Shown: positions 8,431-16,548, counted from the stretch's first letter. The stretch is DNA of 64,000 bases from Kitasatospora xanthocidica (GCF_014656195.1 NZ_BNBY01000016.1:119575-183574); one strand, 5' to 3'. The notes: generated by a model from the letters alone, not told the origin. Numbers and translations are program-made.

Positions 8431-9093
8431 GTGGTGCGGCAGGAACGGGCGGTCCGGACGCGTCGGCTGATCCTTGAGGCGGCGGCGTCGGTCTTCGACG
8501 AGTACGGGTACGAGGGCGCCACGATCGGGGAGGTCGTCGCCCGGGCGGGGGTGACGCGCGGTGCGGTGTACTTCCACTTCGCGTCGAAGCGGGAGCTCGC
8601 CCAGGGGGTGGTGGAGGAGCAGTTCGGCCGGGACGAGATCCCTGAACGGCAGTGCAAGCTCCAGGAGTTCGTAGACCTCGGCATGGTGGTCGCCCATCTC
8701 ATGCCGCGTGACCCGCTGTTGAGCGCGGGCGCCCGGCTCTCCCTCGGCCAGGACGTCTTCGGCGACTTCAGCGGCGGCGCCGCGCCCGGGTGGATCGAGC
8801 GGGCCGAGGGCGTGCTGAAGCTGGCCGGCGACCGCGGCGAACTGCTGCCGCAGGTGGTGCCGGCCGAGACCGCGTGGCTGGTGACCGGGGCCTGGACGGG
8901 CGTGCAGATCCAGTCCCAGAAGATGTCCGGCCGGGCGGACCTGGAGCGCCGGGTCGCGGTGCTCTACCAGCACCTGATGCCGAGCATCGCCGTGCCCGGG
9001 GTGCTGGCCACGCTGGACCTGGGGGTGGACCGGGGCGGCCGGGTGGTGGCCGAGCTGGAGGCGGCCCGGGCCGCGGCGGCCGAGCCGGCCTGA
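8431..9093 (+). CDS. Gamma-butyrolactone receptor, TetR family (ArpA/ScbR-like)
   Basis: 220 residues from GTG 8431, which matches the usual receptor N-terminus (VRQERAVRTRRLILEAAASVFDEYGYEGATIGEVVARAGVTRGAVYFHFASKRELAQGVVEEQ). This HTH, with YFHF and SKRELA, is characteristic of butyrolactone receptors rather than generic TetR proteins. The C-terminal ligand domain is of normal length. Such proteins bind ARE sites and release them on binding the lactone made through AfsA. Divergence from the AfsA-like gene and ARE-like sites before itself, the AfsA gene and the SARP gene support this role. The longer frame back to 8338 would run through the operator and is unlikely. Confidence 0.94.
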   Translation: MVRQERAVRTRRLILEAAASVFDEYGYEGATIGEVVARAGVTRGAVYFHFASKRELAQGVVEEQFGRDEIPERQCKLQEFVDLGMVVAHLMPRDPLLSAGARLSLGQDVFGDFSGGAAPGWIERAEGVLKLAGDRGELLPQVVPAETAWLVTGAWTGVQIQSQKMSGRADLERRVAVLYQHLMPSIAVPGVLATLDLGVDRGGRVVAELEAARAAAAEPA

Positions 9094-9291
9094 GCCTTCC
9101 GACCTCGGGCCCGCATCCTCGAGCCCGCGTTCTCGGGCCCGCATCCTCGGTCCCGCGTCCCCAAGTCGGCCTCCCCGGTGCCCTGCTGGCGCCGCGGGGC
9201 GCTCCGACGCCGATCGGTTTCCCTCCCGCTCCGAGCGTCCTTCGGGCATCGGCAGGTCCGCGGTCCCAGTCCAGAGGCGAATCCTCCGCCC

Positions 9292-9319
9292 AAAAACAAA
9301 CAGCGCGTTCGGTTTTGTA
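9292..9319. promoter_or_regulatory. ARE-like operator 1 upstream of the SARP gene
   Basis: AAAAACAAACAGCGCGTTCG followed by GTTTTGTA: an AAACAAAC left half and a CGGTTTTGT right half form an ARE-like dyad. It is the first of two adjacent sites upstream of the SARP gene. Confidence 0.7.
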
Positions 9320-9321
9320 TT

Positions 9322-9346
9322 GACAAACCGTCCGTCCTGTTTTTGG
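9322..9346. promoter_or_regulatory. ARE-like operator 2 upstream of the SARP gene
   Basis: GACAAACCGTCCGTCCTGTT followed by TTTGG: ACAAACCG and CTGTTTTT halves, starting 30 bp after the start of the first site. Such tandem sites are typical of pathway-specific regulator promoters controlled by a butyrolactone receptor. Confidence 0.7.
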
Positions 9347-9467
9347 ATAGGCGTTGGGTGCTCGACCGATCCCGCTACGCAACCTCGCGGAGGGATCGAG
9401 CAGTGGAGCGCCCGCCCGGTCGGTGGCCGTCGGGGTCGCCGATCCGTCTGGATTTGGGGTGGTCATC

Positions 9468-10322
9468 ATGGAAATCCGGGTGCTGGGGGCCTTGGGGGTC
9501 CAACTGTGCGGGGTGTCGGTGGTGCCGACGGCCCCGAAGCCTCGGCAGGTGCTCGCCCTGCTGGCCTTACGGGCCGACCAGGTCGTTCCGGCCGGCGTCC
9601 TCGCCGAGGAACTGTGGTGCGGCCGGCCGCCGCGGAGTGCGCGCACCACCGTGCAGACCTACGTCCTGCAACTGCGCGACCTCATCGACCGCGCACTCGC
9701 CCAGGGGGAGGGCGGTCCGGGGGCGTCCTGTGCGAAGGACGTCCTGGTCACCTCGGCCGGCGGCTACATGCTGAACAGCGGCGGCGGGCTCGTCGACCTC
9801 AAGGAGTTCGACCGCCTCGCCGGGCACGGCTACCGCGCCATGGACGCCGGTGACTTCCCGCTCGCCGCCCGCCAGTTGGGCGAGGCGCTCGCGCTGTGGC
9901 GGGCTCCGGCCTTCGCGGACGTCCCGGTCGGCGGCCAACTCGCCGTCGAGGCCAAGCGGTTGGAGGAGACCCGGCTCTGCGCGCTGGACCAGCGGATCGA
10001 GGCGGACCTGCGACTCGGGCGCCACCGGGTGCTGCTCGCCGAACTCACCGTCCTGGTCGACCGCTACCGCACCCACGAGAGCCTGCACGGCCAGTACATG
10101 ATCGCCCTGCACCGCTCCGGACGACGAGGCGAGGCCCTGGAGGCCTACCAGCGCCTGCGGAACACCCTGGTAAGGGAGTTGGGCATGGAGCCCTCCGCCG
10201 CGCTGCGCCGGCTGCAGCGCTCCATCCTGCTCGCCGGCCCCGAACGGCCCGACCAGGACCAGCCGGCCGCCCTCGCCGAAGAGGTCGCGTCCCGCCCCGC
10301 CCGCCTCACCCGGGTCGGCTGA
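9468..10322 (+). CDS. SARP-family transcriptional activator (with TTA codon)
   Basis: 284 residues from ATG 9468, which has a GGGGTGG site upstream. The N-terminal OmpR-like winged helix (EIRVLGALGVQL...PRQVLALLALRADQVV...ELWCGRPPRSARTTVQTYVLQLRDLI) is followed by a bacterial transcriptional activation domain (DLKEFDRLAGHGYRAMDAGDFPLAARQLGEALALWR...). This is a small two-domain SARP, a class that switches on antibiotic clusters. Residue 34 is encoded by TTA (9567-9569), the only TTA codon I noticed in a CDS here, so translation probably depends on the bldA tRNA. Two ARE-like operators lie upstream. The NRPS locus 7 kb downstream is the obvious candidate target (inference). Confidence 0.93.
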   Translation: MEIRVLGALGVQLCGVSVVPTAPKPRQVLALLALRADQVVPAGVLAEELWCGRPPRSARTTVQTYVLQLRDLIDRALAQGEGGPGASCAKDVLVTSAGGYMLNSGGGLVDLKEFDRLAGHGYRAMDAGDFPLAARQLGEALALWRAPAFADVPVGGQLAVEAKRLEETRLCALDQRIEADLRLGRHRVLLAELTVLVDRYRTHESLHGQYMIALHRSGRRGEALEAYQRLRNTLVRELGMEPSAALRRLQRSILLAGPERPDQDQPAALAEEVASRPARLTRVG

Positions 10323-10585
10323 CGCGCCGAGGGCGGATCCGGACGGCTGGGAGGACGGAGCGGTGCGGCGGGCGGGCGGCGGTGGCCGGCCCGGTCCACG
10401 GCCACCGCCGCGGCCAGGGCGCGGGTGCCGTCATCCACCGGACCGTCGTGCGCGACCGGCCCGTCGCGCCCCGTCGGGCCTGGGCAGGCCCTGGCCAACA
10501 CCGGTTGACGGCTGCGCCCTTGCCCGTTCCGGGAGTTTCGGAAGTCCGGGGGCACGGGTGAGCCCACTCCCGGGCCGACAGGGTG

Positions 10586-11011
10586 CTACCGGTCGGCCTT
10601 CACCTCGGTGTTCTGGCAGGCGTGCAGCAGCCAGCGGCCGTCGTCCTGCCTGGTCATGACGTAGAGCGGAGCGCCCTCGGAGTCGCCCGCCGCGGAGTGG
10701 TAGACCTGGCGGACCTTGACGGCCGCGACGTCGGGCCGCAGGAAGCGGACGTGGGCCACCTCGTAGGTGACCTTGCCGTCCCAGGTCGCGGCGGGCAGGA
10801 CGGCGCGGGTGAACTCGGCGATCGCGTCGAGGCCGATCAGGACCTTGCCGTGGGCGGTGGTCCACAGGGCGTCGGGGTGGAAGAGCGCGAGGAAGCCCTC
10901 GGCGTCCTTGGCGCGCTGGGTGCGTTCGACGGTGGCGACGACCTGCTCGATGGCGTCGATGTCGGCGGCGTGGGTTTCGGTGGGCCGGGTGGTTGCGGCT
11001 TCGGTGTTCAT
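10586..11011 (-). CDS. SgcJ/EcaC-family (SnoaL-like) protein
   Basis: 141 residues from ATG 11011; a second ATG at 11020 would add three residues. The cone-shaped alpha+beta (NTF2/SnoaL-like) fold is suggested by IDAIEQVVATVERTQRAKDAEGFLALFHPDALWTTAHGKVLIGLDAI and a C-terminal YVMTRQDDGRWLLHACQNT, typical of SgcJ/EcaC proteins found in natural-product and stress loci; their biochemical role is poorly defined. I prefer ATG 11011 because a MerR-type promoter (-35 TTGACC, 19-bp spacer, -10 CAGGAT) would start transcription about there, giving a leaderless mRNA, and the other ATG lies in the -10 box. Confidence 0.9.
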   Translation of the reverse strand: MNTEAATTRPTETHAADIDAIEQVVATVERTQRAKDAEGFLALFHPDALWTTAHGKVLIGLDAIAEFTRAVLPAATWDGKVTYEVAHVRFLRPDVAAVKVRQVYHSAAGDSEGAPLYVMTRQDDGRWLLHACQNTEVKADR

Positions 11012-11018
11012 GGAGATC

Positions 11019-11049
11019 ATCCTGACACCTCAAGTCGACTTGAGGTCAA
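11019..11049 (-). promoter_or_regulatory. MerR/SoxR-type promoter with 20-bp perfect palindrome
   Basis: Reading the minus strand, -35 TTGACC (11044-11049) and -10 CAGGAT (11019-11024) are separated by 19 bp, the overlong spacing that MerR-family activators correct. The perfect palindrome ACCTCAAGTCGACTTGAGGT (11027-11046) overlaps the spacer and resembles the SoxR-type box CCTCAAG-N4-CTTGAGG. The -35 box overlaps the stop codon of the upstream MerR gene. Confidence 0.75.
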
Positions 11050-11798
11050 GCGGATTCCGGCAGGGAACGGAGGGTCAGGTAGTCACCGAGGCGGGCGGCC
11101 GCGGTGAGCATGGCGAGGCCGCGGGCGGTGAGGCGTCGCTGCCAGCCGTCGAGGGCGGCGGCCAGCTCCTCGGTGCCGCCGGCCGTGCGGATCTGCCGGA
11201 CCACGGTGGCGATGTGGTGCAGCGGGTAGCCGCCCCGGCGGAGCAGGTGGGCGAGTTCGGCGTCGCGGACGTCGGCCGGGAGGTAGCCGCGGTGGCCGGT
11301 GGTGCGGTCGCGGGCCGGGGTGAGGATCCCGGCGGTCTCCCAGGTGCGCAGGGTCGCGGGCGTGAGGCCGAGCCGGTGCGCGACCTCGCCGATGCTGAGC
11401 GGGCCGGACGGCGTCGGAGGGGCGAGCGGGCCGGACGGCGTCGGACGGTCCGGCGGGCCGGGGGATGAAGCGGCCGTGGCGGTGAGGTGATCGACGGCCT
11501 CCCGGACCGCGGCCAAGGTCTCCCGGTCGCGCAGGAGTTGGGCGTGGCCGCGGTCGAGGGCGGTCAGCGCCCCGTCGAGGCGCTCGGCGTGGACGGCGGT
11601 CATCACCTGGCCGGCGGTCGCGTGCCCGTTGGCCGCGACCAGGGCGAGGAAGGCGCGGAGGGCGGCCGCGTGCAGCTCGCTGTAGATCCGGTAGCCGGTG
11701 GGGGTTCGGGCGGCCGGCGGGAGGCAGCCGTCGCGCTCGTAGTTGCGGACCGCCTGGGTCGAGATGCCGTGTTCGCGGGCGAGGTCGGAGGGGCGCAT
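11046..11798 (-). CDS. MerR-family regulator with two HTH domains (TioE type)
   Basis: 250 residues. An N-terminal MerR HTH (MRPSDLAREHGISTQAVRNYERDGCLPPAARTPTGYRIY) is followed by a helical region, a Pro/Ser/Gly linker with an internal repeat (TPSGPLAPPTPSGPL), and a second MerR HTH (LSIGEVAHRLGLTPATLRTWETAGILTPARDRTTGHRGY). This tandem layout matches TioE-family regulators. The start at 11798 has a GGAAG site upstream; a longer frame to 11852 is less likely. It is divergent from an erythromycin esterase gene and directly upstream of the SgcJ-like gene, both of which have CAAG...CTTGAGG dyads at their promoters, so it may control both. Confidence 0.9.
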   Translation of the reverse strand: MRPSDLAREHGISTQAVRNYERDGCLPPAARTPTGYRIYSELHAAALRAFLALVAANGHATAGQVMTAVHAERLDGALTALDRGHAQLLRDRETLAAVREAVDHLTATAASSPGPPDRPTPSGPLAPPTPSGPLSIGEVAHRLGLTPATLRTWETAGILTPARDRTTGHRGYLPADVRDAELAHLLRRGGYPLHHIATVVRQIRTAGGTEELAAALDGWQRRLTARGLAMLTAAARLGDYLTLRSLPESA

Positions 11799-11889
11799 GC
11801 TCGTCTTCCGTTCGGGCCCGTTGGAGACTTCTCCGGGCCGTTCTCTTGGCATTCAGGGGCCTGGCTCGGGCAAAGTCTCAACCGTTCTT

Positions 11890-11905
11890 TCAAGGATACG
11901 CTTGA
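11890..11905. promoter_or_regulatory. Inverted repeat upstream of erythromycin esterase
   Basis: TCAAGGATACGCTTGA: TCAAG/CTTGA arms around a 6-base centre, ending 5 bp before the esterase ATG. A -10-like TACGCT lies within it, which would give a nearly leaderless transcript. The arms match those of the palindrome at 11027-11046 (which has a 4-base centre), suggesting the same type of regulator. Confidence 0.5.
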
Positions 11906-11910
11906 GGCTC

Positions 11911-13128
11911 ATGAGTCAGGACATTCACGCCTTCGTCGTCCCGTCGTGCGAGCTGCTGGGGCTCGGCGAGCCGACGCATCAGGAGCCGGCCTTCGGATGG
12001 GTCCGCAACGAACTGTTCGCCCGGCTGGTCGACCGGGGCTTCCGGTCGATCGCCCTCGAAACCGACCGGGTGGCCGCGCTCGCCGTGGACGACTACGTCC
12101 GGGAGGGCGTGGGCACCCTGGACACCGCGATGGCCGAGGGCTTCTCGCACGGCTTCGGGGCGCACGAGACCAATCGCCGACTCGTCGCCTGGATGCGCGA
12201 GTTCAACCGGAACCGGCCGCCCGCGGACCGGCTCTCCTTCCACGGCTTCGACATCCCGACCGAGAACTACAGCGCCCCCAGCCCGCGCCGCTACCTTGAG
12301 CACGCCCGCGACTACGTGCGGCCCGACCGCGGCCCGGGCACCGCCACGGGCCTCGGCGCGGGCTCCGACACGGGCCTCGACATCGCCGGACCGGCCGGTG
12401 AGGACGAACGCTGGAGCCGGGCCGAGGCGGTGCTGGACCCGGTGCAGTCACCCGGTGCCACAGCCGAGGCCGGGAGGCTGCGGTGCATCGCCGACGACCT
12501 GTCGGTCCGGCTCCACGCCCGGGCACCGGAGTCGATCGGCGCGACCTCCCCGGCCGAGTGGCACCGGGCCCGGACCTGGCTGACGGCGGGCATCGGCCTG
12601 CTGCGCTACCACGCGCAGTCGGCGGTCCGCGGCCTCACCCCGAGCGACCGGCTGAGCGGCCTGATCGGCCTGCGGGACACGCTCATGGCGCAGAACCTCC
12701 TCGACATCCGCGACCTGGAGGCGCGGCGCGGGCCGACCCTGGTCTTCTCGCACAACCAGCACCTGCGCCGCAGCCCGAGCGGCTGGGCGCAGGGGGAGTT
12801 GGACTGCGGGTGGAACAGTGCCGGTCGCATCGTCGGCGCGCTGCTGGGCGAGAGGTACGCCTTCGTCGCCGGGAGTCTGGGGCGCAGCGAGGCGATCGGG
12901 CTGGGCGAACCGGCATCGGGAACCCATGAGGCTTTCCTGCAACGGCGCGGCACGGCCTGGGAGTTGACGGGAGCCGTCCTGCCCGCCGGAGGCCGTACCC
13001 GCACCGACACCGAGCCGCGGCAGGGCTACTTCCCGCTCGACCGGGAGGTCCTCGACGGGGCGGCCGCGCTTCTGCACATCGGTGACGGCGCGGCGGTGGC
13101 ACCAGCAGAGGCGGCGCCGTCGGCCTGA
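11911..13128 (+). CDS. Erythromycin esterase family protein
   Basis: 405 residues. Family markers are LLGLGEPTHQEPAFGWVRNELFARLVDRGFRSIALETDR, VAWMREFNRNRPPADRLSFHGFDIP and VFSHNQHLRR. EreA/EreB enzymes hydrolyse the lactone of macrolides through a His/Glu-activated water; His23 in GEPTHQE and the later HNQHLRR histidines fit that site. Many Streptomyces homologues have no proven macrolide substrate, so resistance is possible but not shown. It is divergent from the two-HTH MerR gene, which may induce it. The 3' end overlaps the opposite-strand LysR gene by 103 bp. ATG 11911 has only a poor ribosome site and may be leaderless. Confidence 0.92.
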   Translation: MSQDIHAFVVPSCELLGLGEPTHQEPAFGWVRNELFARLVDRGFRSIALETDRVAALAVDDYVREGVGTLDTAMAEGFSHGFGAHETNRRLVAWMREFNRNRPPADRLSFHGFDIPTENYSAPSPRRYLEHARDYVRPDRGPGTATGLGAGSDTGLDIAGPAGEDERWSRAEAVLDPVQSPGATAEAGRLRCIADDLSVRLHARAPESIGATSPAEWHRARTWLTAGIGLLRYHAQSAVRGLTPSDRLSGLIGLRDTLMAQNLLDIRDLEARRGPTLVFSHNQHLRRSPSGWAQGELDCGWNSAGRIVGALLGERYAFVAGSLGRSEAIGLGEPASGTHEAFLQRRGTAWELTGAVLPAGGRTRTDTEPRQGYFPLDREVLDGAAALLHIGDGAAVAPAEAAPSA

Positions 13129-14141
13129 GGACCGGCCGGGCCCGGGTAGGCCGTGCGCAGATGGGACACCAGGGCGGCGGTCGGCGGCGCGGCGGGCCGT
13201 TCGCTCGGCCAGGCCAGTGCGATCCGCACCAGCGGGACGGGGCCGGCCAGGGGGCGGACCCGCAGGCCGGGGACGGCGCCCGGGTCCGGCAGGACGGCGA
13301 CGCCGAGGCCGTGCGCGGCGAGTTCGGCCAACTGCGGTGGCGCGGCGGCCTCGACGCCGACGGCCGCGCTCGCCCCGGCCGCCGCCAGGGCGCGCTCCAG
13401 TGCGGTGCGCAGGCCGGTGCCGCGCGGGGTGCTCACCAGGGCGTGCCCGTCCAGCGCGGCGACCGGGAGCGGGGCGGTCCCGCTCCCGAGCGTGCGGTGA
13501 GAGCCGGTGTCGGGCGCGGTGCCGTCCGGGCCGGGCTCGGCCGGGACGTCCGCGAGCGGGTGGTGTTCCGGGCAGGCCGCGACCAGCGGAACCTCCAGCA
13601 CGGTGTGCAGGGTGAGCCCGGCCAGGGTGGTCCAGCCGTCGTCGTCCGGGCGGCCGCTCGCGGCGGTCGGCAGGCCGATCACGGCGAGGTCCAGCCGCCC
13701 CTCGCGCAGGGCGGCGAGCATCCCGGAGGTGGTGTCCTCGGCCAAGGAGAAGTCGATGCCGGGGTGCTCCTGGCGGAAAGCGGCGAGCGTGGTGGCGAGC
13801 CCCGGGAAGGTGCCGAGCTCGGACGGCGGGGTGAGCGCCGCCCCGGCGACCATGCCCAGCCGTACGTGCCCGCGGCGCAGCCCGCCGAACTCCGCCGCCG
13901 TGCGCCGGGCCGCGGCCGCGGAGGCGAGCGCGGCCCGGGCGTGCGGCAGCACCGCCTCACCGGCGGGGGTGAGGCGCACGGTGCGGCCCGAGCGGTCGAG
14001 CAGCGGGTGCCCCAGTTCGCGCTCCAGCTGCCGGATCTGGGAGCTGACCCCGGGCTGGGTCAGGTGCAGCAGCTGCGCGGCCCGGGTGAAGCTGCCGTGC
14101 TGGGCGACGGTGACGAAGTACTGGAGCTGCCGCAGTTCCAT
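13026..14141 (-). CDS. LysR-family transcriptional regulator
   Basis: 371 residues, longer than the usual 300 or so because of a Gly/Pro/Thr-rich insert (about residues 195-220) and a low-complexity C-terminal tail (about 335-371). The N-terminal HTH is classic: MELRQLQYFVTVAQHGSFTRAAQLLHLTQPGVSSQIRQLERELGHPLLDRSGRTVRLTPAGEAVLPHAR. The substrate-binding domain follows (DLAVIGLP, GLGVAVLPDPGAV). It is divergent from the mycothiol-dependent enzyme gene 71 bp away, its likely target. Its tail is encoded antisense to the last 103 bp of the esterase gene. Confidence 0.92.
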   Translation of the reverse strand: MELRQLQYFVTVAQHGSFTRAAQLLHLTQPGVSSQIRQLERELGHPLLDRSGRTVRLTPAGEAVLPHARAALASAAAARRTAAEFGGLRRGHVRLGMVAGAALTPPSELGTFPGLATTLAAFRQEHPGIDFSLAEDTTSGMLAALREGRLDLAVIGLPTAASGRPDDDGWTTLAGLTLHTVLEVPLVAACPEHHPLADVPAEPGPDGTAPDTGSHRTLGSGTAPLPVAALDGHALVSTPRGTGLRTALERALAAAGASAAVGVEAAAPPQLAELAAHGLGVAVLPDPGAVPGLRVRPLAGPVPLVRIALAWPSERPAAPPTAALVSHLRTAYPGPAGPQADGAASAGATAAPSPMCRSAAAPSRTSRSSGK

Positions 14142-14212
14142 AACTGCTGATCATAGGGGGCAGAACTCCCCGGTCTTGGACGGGCGTACGGATCCGGCCG
14201 CAGGCTGGACGC

Positions 14213-14932
14213 ATGGAAACCGTGCCGCAGAACGCCGTGCCGCAGGACACCGTGCCGCAGGACACCGCGCCGCCCACCGCGCCGCCGATCCCGGACGCCG
14301 GGCAGACCCGGTGGGTCCGCGAGCAGATCGCGGCCGAGCGCCTCGAACTCGCCGAGGTGCTCGCGGGCCTCACCCCCGAGCAGTGGAACGCGCCCTCGCT
14401 GTGCGGGGGTTGGCGGGTCCGCGAGGTGGCGGCGCACCTGAGCACCGGCTTCCGGCACTCGACGGCGCGCACGCTCCTCGAACTCGCCCGCTCCGGCGGC
14501 AACATCCACCGCATGTCCGACCGGATCGCCCGCCGCGACGCCGCCGTCATGACCGAGCGCGAACTCGCGGCCGCGATGGCCGACCACGCCGACGACCCGT
14601 GGCGACCGCCCGTCGGCGGCCGGATCGCGGCCCTCGCCCATGACGCCGTGCACGGCCTCGACATCACCCTGGCGCTCGGTCTGCCCGCCCGCCTGCCGGT
14701 GGCCCGCGCGACGGCCCTGCTGGCCGGGGTGTCCCCCCGGACGCTGCGGTTCTTCGGTGCGCGGCTCGGCGGCGTCCGCCTGGTGGCGACGGACGCCGAC
14801 TGGTCGTACGGGCACGGCCCGCTGACCGTGACAGGACGGGCGGAATACCTGCTGGCGGTGGCGTACGGGCGGCGGGTGCCGGAGGGGCTGCTGGCGGGGC
14901 CCGGCGCTGGGCGGTTCACCCGGGGCGGGTGA
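14213..14932 (+). CDS. Maleylpyruvate isomerase family mycothiol-dependent enzyme
   Basis: 239 residues. After an N-terminal leader with short repeats (VPQNA, VPQDT, VPQDT), a DinB-like four-helix domain follows: ERLELAEVLAGLTPEQWNAPSLCGGWRVREVAAHLS is the signature of mycothiol-dependent maleylpyruvate isomerase-type proteins, with the conserved W..PS.C.GW.V...HL pattern. The histidines HLS, HDAVHGLD are candidate metal ligands. The family catalyses thiol-dependent isomerisation or conjugation; the substrate here is unknown. It is divergent from the LysR gene. Confidence 0.9.
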   Translation: METVPQNAVPQDTVPQDTAPPTAPPIPDAGQTRWVREQIAAERLELAEVLAGLTPEQWNAPSLCGGWRVREVAAHLSTGFRHSTARTLLELARSGGNIHRMSDRIARRDAAVMTERELAAAMADHADDPWRPPVGGRIAALAHDAVHGLDITLALGLPARLPVARATALLAGVSPRTLRFFGARLGGVRLVATDADWSYGHGPLTVTGRAEYLLAVAYGRRVPEGLLAGPGAGRFTRGG

Positions 14933-15013
14933 GGGGGCGCGTTTTCCGGGCGTCCGTGACTACGATCGGAAGAAGCCCTTCCGGATGGTGGTGAGACGGA
15001 AGCCAGGTCGCCG

Positions 15014-16123
15014 ATGCCCCCGAGGTCCGAGCAGTGGCCGCCGTACGTGCGGGTCGCGCCGTGGTTGCTGATCGTCGGCGGGCTGGTGTGGAACGCGCTG
15101 GAACCGGCCGACTACTGGGGTGATCCGCTGCTGGCGGCGGCGGCCGTGCTGGCGGGCGCGCTGCTCTGGCTGCGGGACACCGTCGCGGTCGGGGTGGCCA
15201 ATGTGACCGGGATCCTGCTGCTGTCCACCCAGGACGGGTCGATCGGGACCGGGGACGGCTACCTGGAGCTGGCGAACACGGCCTTCGCCGCGCTGCTCGG
15301 CGTCGGGGTCAACCGGGTGGTGGCCCGGCACGGGCAGCGGCTGGAGCGGGTGCGGTCGGTGGCGGAGGCCGCGCAGCGGGCGGTGTTGCCGGAGCCGCCG
15401 GGACGGGTGGGCCGGCTGGCGGTCGCGGCCTGCTATCGGGCCGCCCAGGACGAGGCGCTGATCGGCGGGGACGCGTACGCGCTGCAGGTCACCCCGTACG
15501 GCGTGCGCGGGCTGATCGCGGACGTGCGGGGCAAGGGGCTGCACGCGGTGGGGGCGGTCTCGGTGCTGCTGGGGGCCTTCCGGGAGTCCTCGCACCGGGT
15601 GGCCGACCTGGCCGCGCTCGCGGACGCGCTGGAGGACTCGCTGCTGCGGGAGGCGGACCGGCTGAGCGAGGAACTGCGGCTGGAGGGGTTCATCACGGCG
15701 CTGCTGGTGGAGTTCCGGCCCGGGGAGGACGCGGTGCGCACGCTCGACTGCGGGCACCCCGGCCCGTACCTGCTGTGCCCCGGCCCGGTGCCGCAAGGCG
15801 GCGGATCGCGGGTGCGGCGGCTGGACGCGGCCGACCCGGGGCTGCCGCTGGGGATGGGCGGGCTGGGGATCGCCCGGCCCGCGCCGGAGACCCGGCCGTT
15901 CCCGCCCGGGTGCACGCTGCTGCTGGTGACCGACGGCGTGACCGAGGCCCGGGACGCGGCGGGGGAGTTCTACGACCCGGTGCTCGGGCTGGCCCCGCTG
16001 GGACCGTTCGCCGGCCCGGACGAGGTGCTGGACGCCTTGGTGGCGGACGTCGAGCGGTGGGCCGGCGGACCCCGGGACGACGACATGGCGGTGCTGGCGA
16101 TCACCCACCGGGCGGCGGACTGA
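15014..16123 (+). CDS. PP2C/SpoIIE-family serine phosphatase with membrane N-terminus
   Basis: 369 residues. Four hydrophobic segments lie in residues 10-105 (PWLLIVGGLVWNAL, LLAAAAVLAGALLWL, AVGVANVTGILLLS, LANTAFAALLGVGVN), followed by a SpoIIE/RsbU-like phosphatase domain: QRAVLPEPP, GGDAYALQVTPYGVRGLIADVRGKGLHAV, LDCGHPGPYLL, LLLVTDGVTEARD, and DDDMAVLAITHR. The Asp residues in GGDAY, ADVRGKG, TDGVTE and DDDMA are the usual metal ligands. Such membrane-tethered enzymes dephosphorylate anti-anti-sigma proteins in stress and development signalling in Streptomyces. No sensor domain is visible beyond the membrane part. Confidence 0.93.
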   Translation: MPPRSEQWPPYVRVAPWLLIVGGLVWNALEPADYWGDPLLAAAAVLAGALLWLRDTVAVGVANVTGILLLSTQDGSIGTGDGYLELANTAFAALLGVGVNRVVARHGQRLERVRSVAEAAQRAVLPEPPGRVGRLAVAACYRAAQDEALIGGDAYALQVTPYGVRGLIADVRGKGLHAVGAVSVLLGAFRESSHRVADLAALADALEDSLLREADRLSEELRLEGFITALLVEFRPGEDAVRTLDCGHPGPYLLCPGPVPQGGGSRVRRLDAADPGLPLGMGGLGIARPAPETRPFPPGCTLLLVTDGVTEARDAAGEFYDPVLGLAPLGPFAGPDEVLDALVADVERWAGGPRDDDMAVLAITHRAAD

Positions 16124-16548
16124 GCGGAAGAGCCGGCCGCAGCACGGGTCGGCGACCGGGGGCCGATGACCGGGCTCGGCGACCGAACGACCGGCCGGGA
16201 CCCAGTTCGACGGTTGCCGACGGTCACGGCGATATCACGATGAGGTGACGCTCGGGTGGCACTCCACGGGATCCGGCCAAGTTGAGTGGCACCGTCCGGT
16301 GGCCGGAAAGATCGTGTCCGGATACCGGACGGTGGAATGGACGGTCCGGCCCGGTGGTGCCCCGTACTCCCCTTGCCCCGTGGCCCCTTGGCCGACCGGC
16401 GGTGCGGGCGCCGTGGCCGGTCCATAAGGGGCCGTAGGAGAAGCGCAAGGGGTGGCCGGGGGAGTGGCGGGATCGGGCCGACCTTCGGTTCGTCCGGAAA
16501 GGGACCTGATGCTTGCCCCGTTCGAAGGGGTGACCGAGAGTCGAACCG
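16124..16548. other. Intergenic, upstream of the NRPS locus
   Basis: 425 bp without a supportable gene. It should contain the promoter of the MFS exporter and possibly of the NRPS operon. TCGGCGACCG occurs twice (16149 and 16176). I could not place a SARP heptamer array or an ARE site by eye. Confidence 0.4.
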
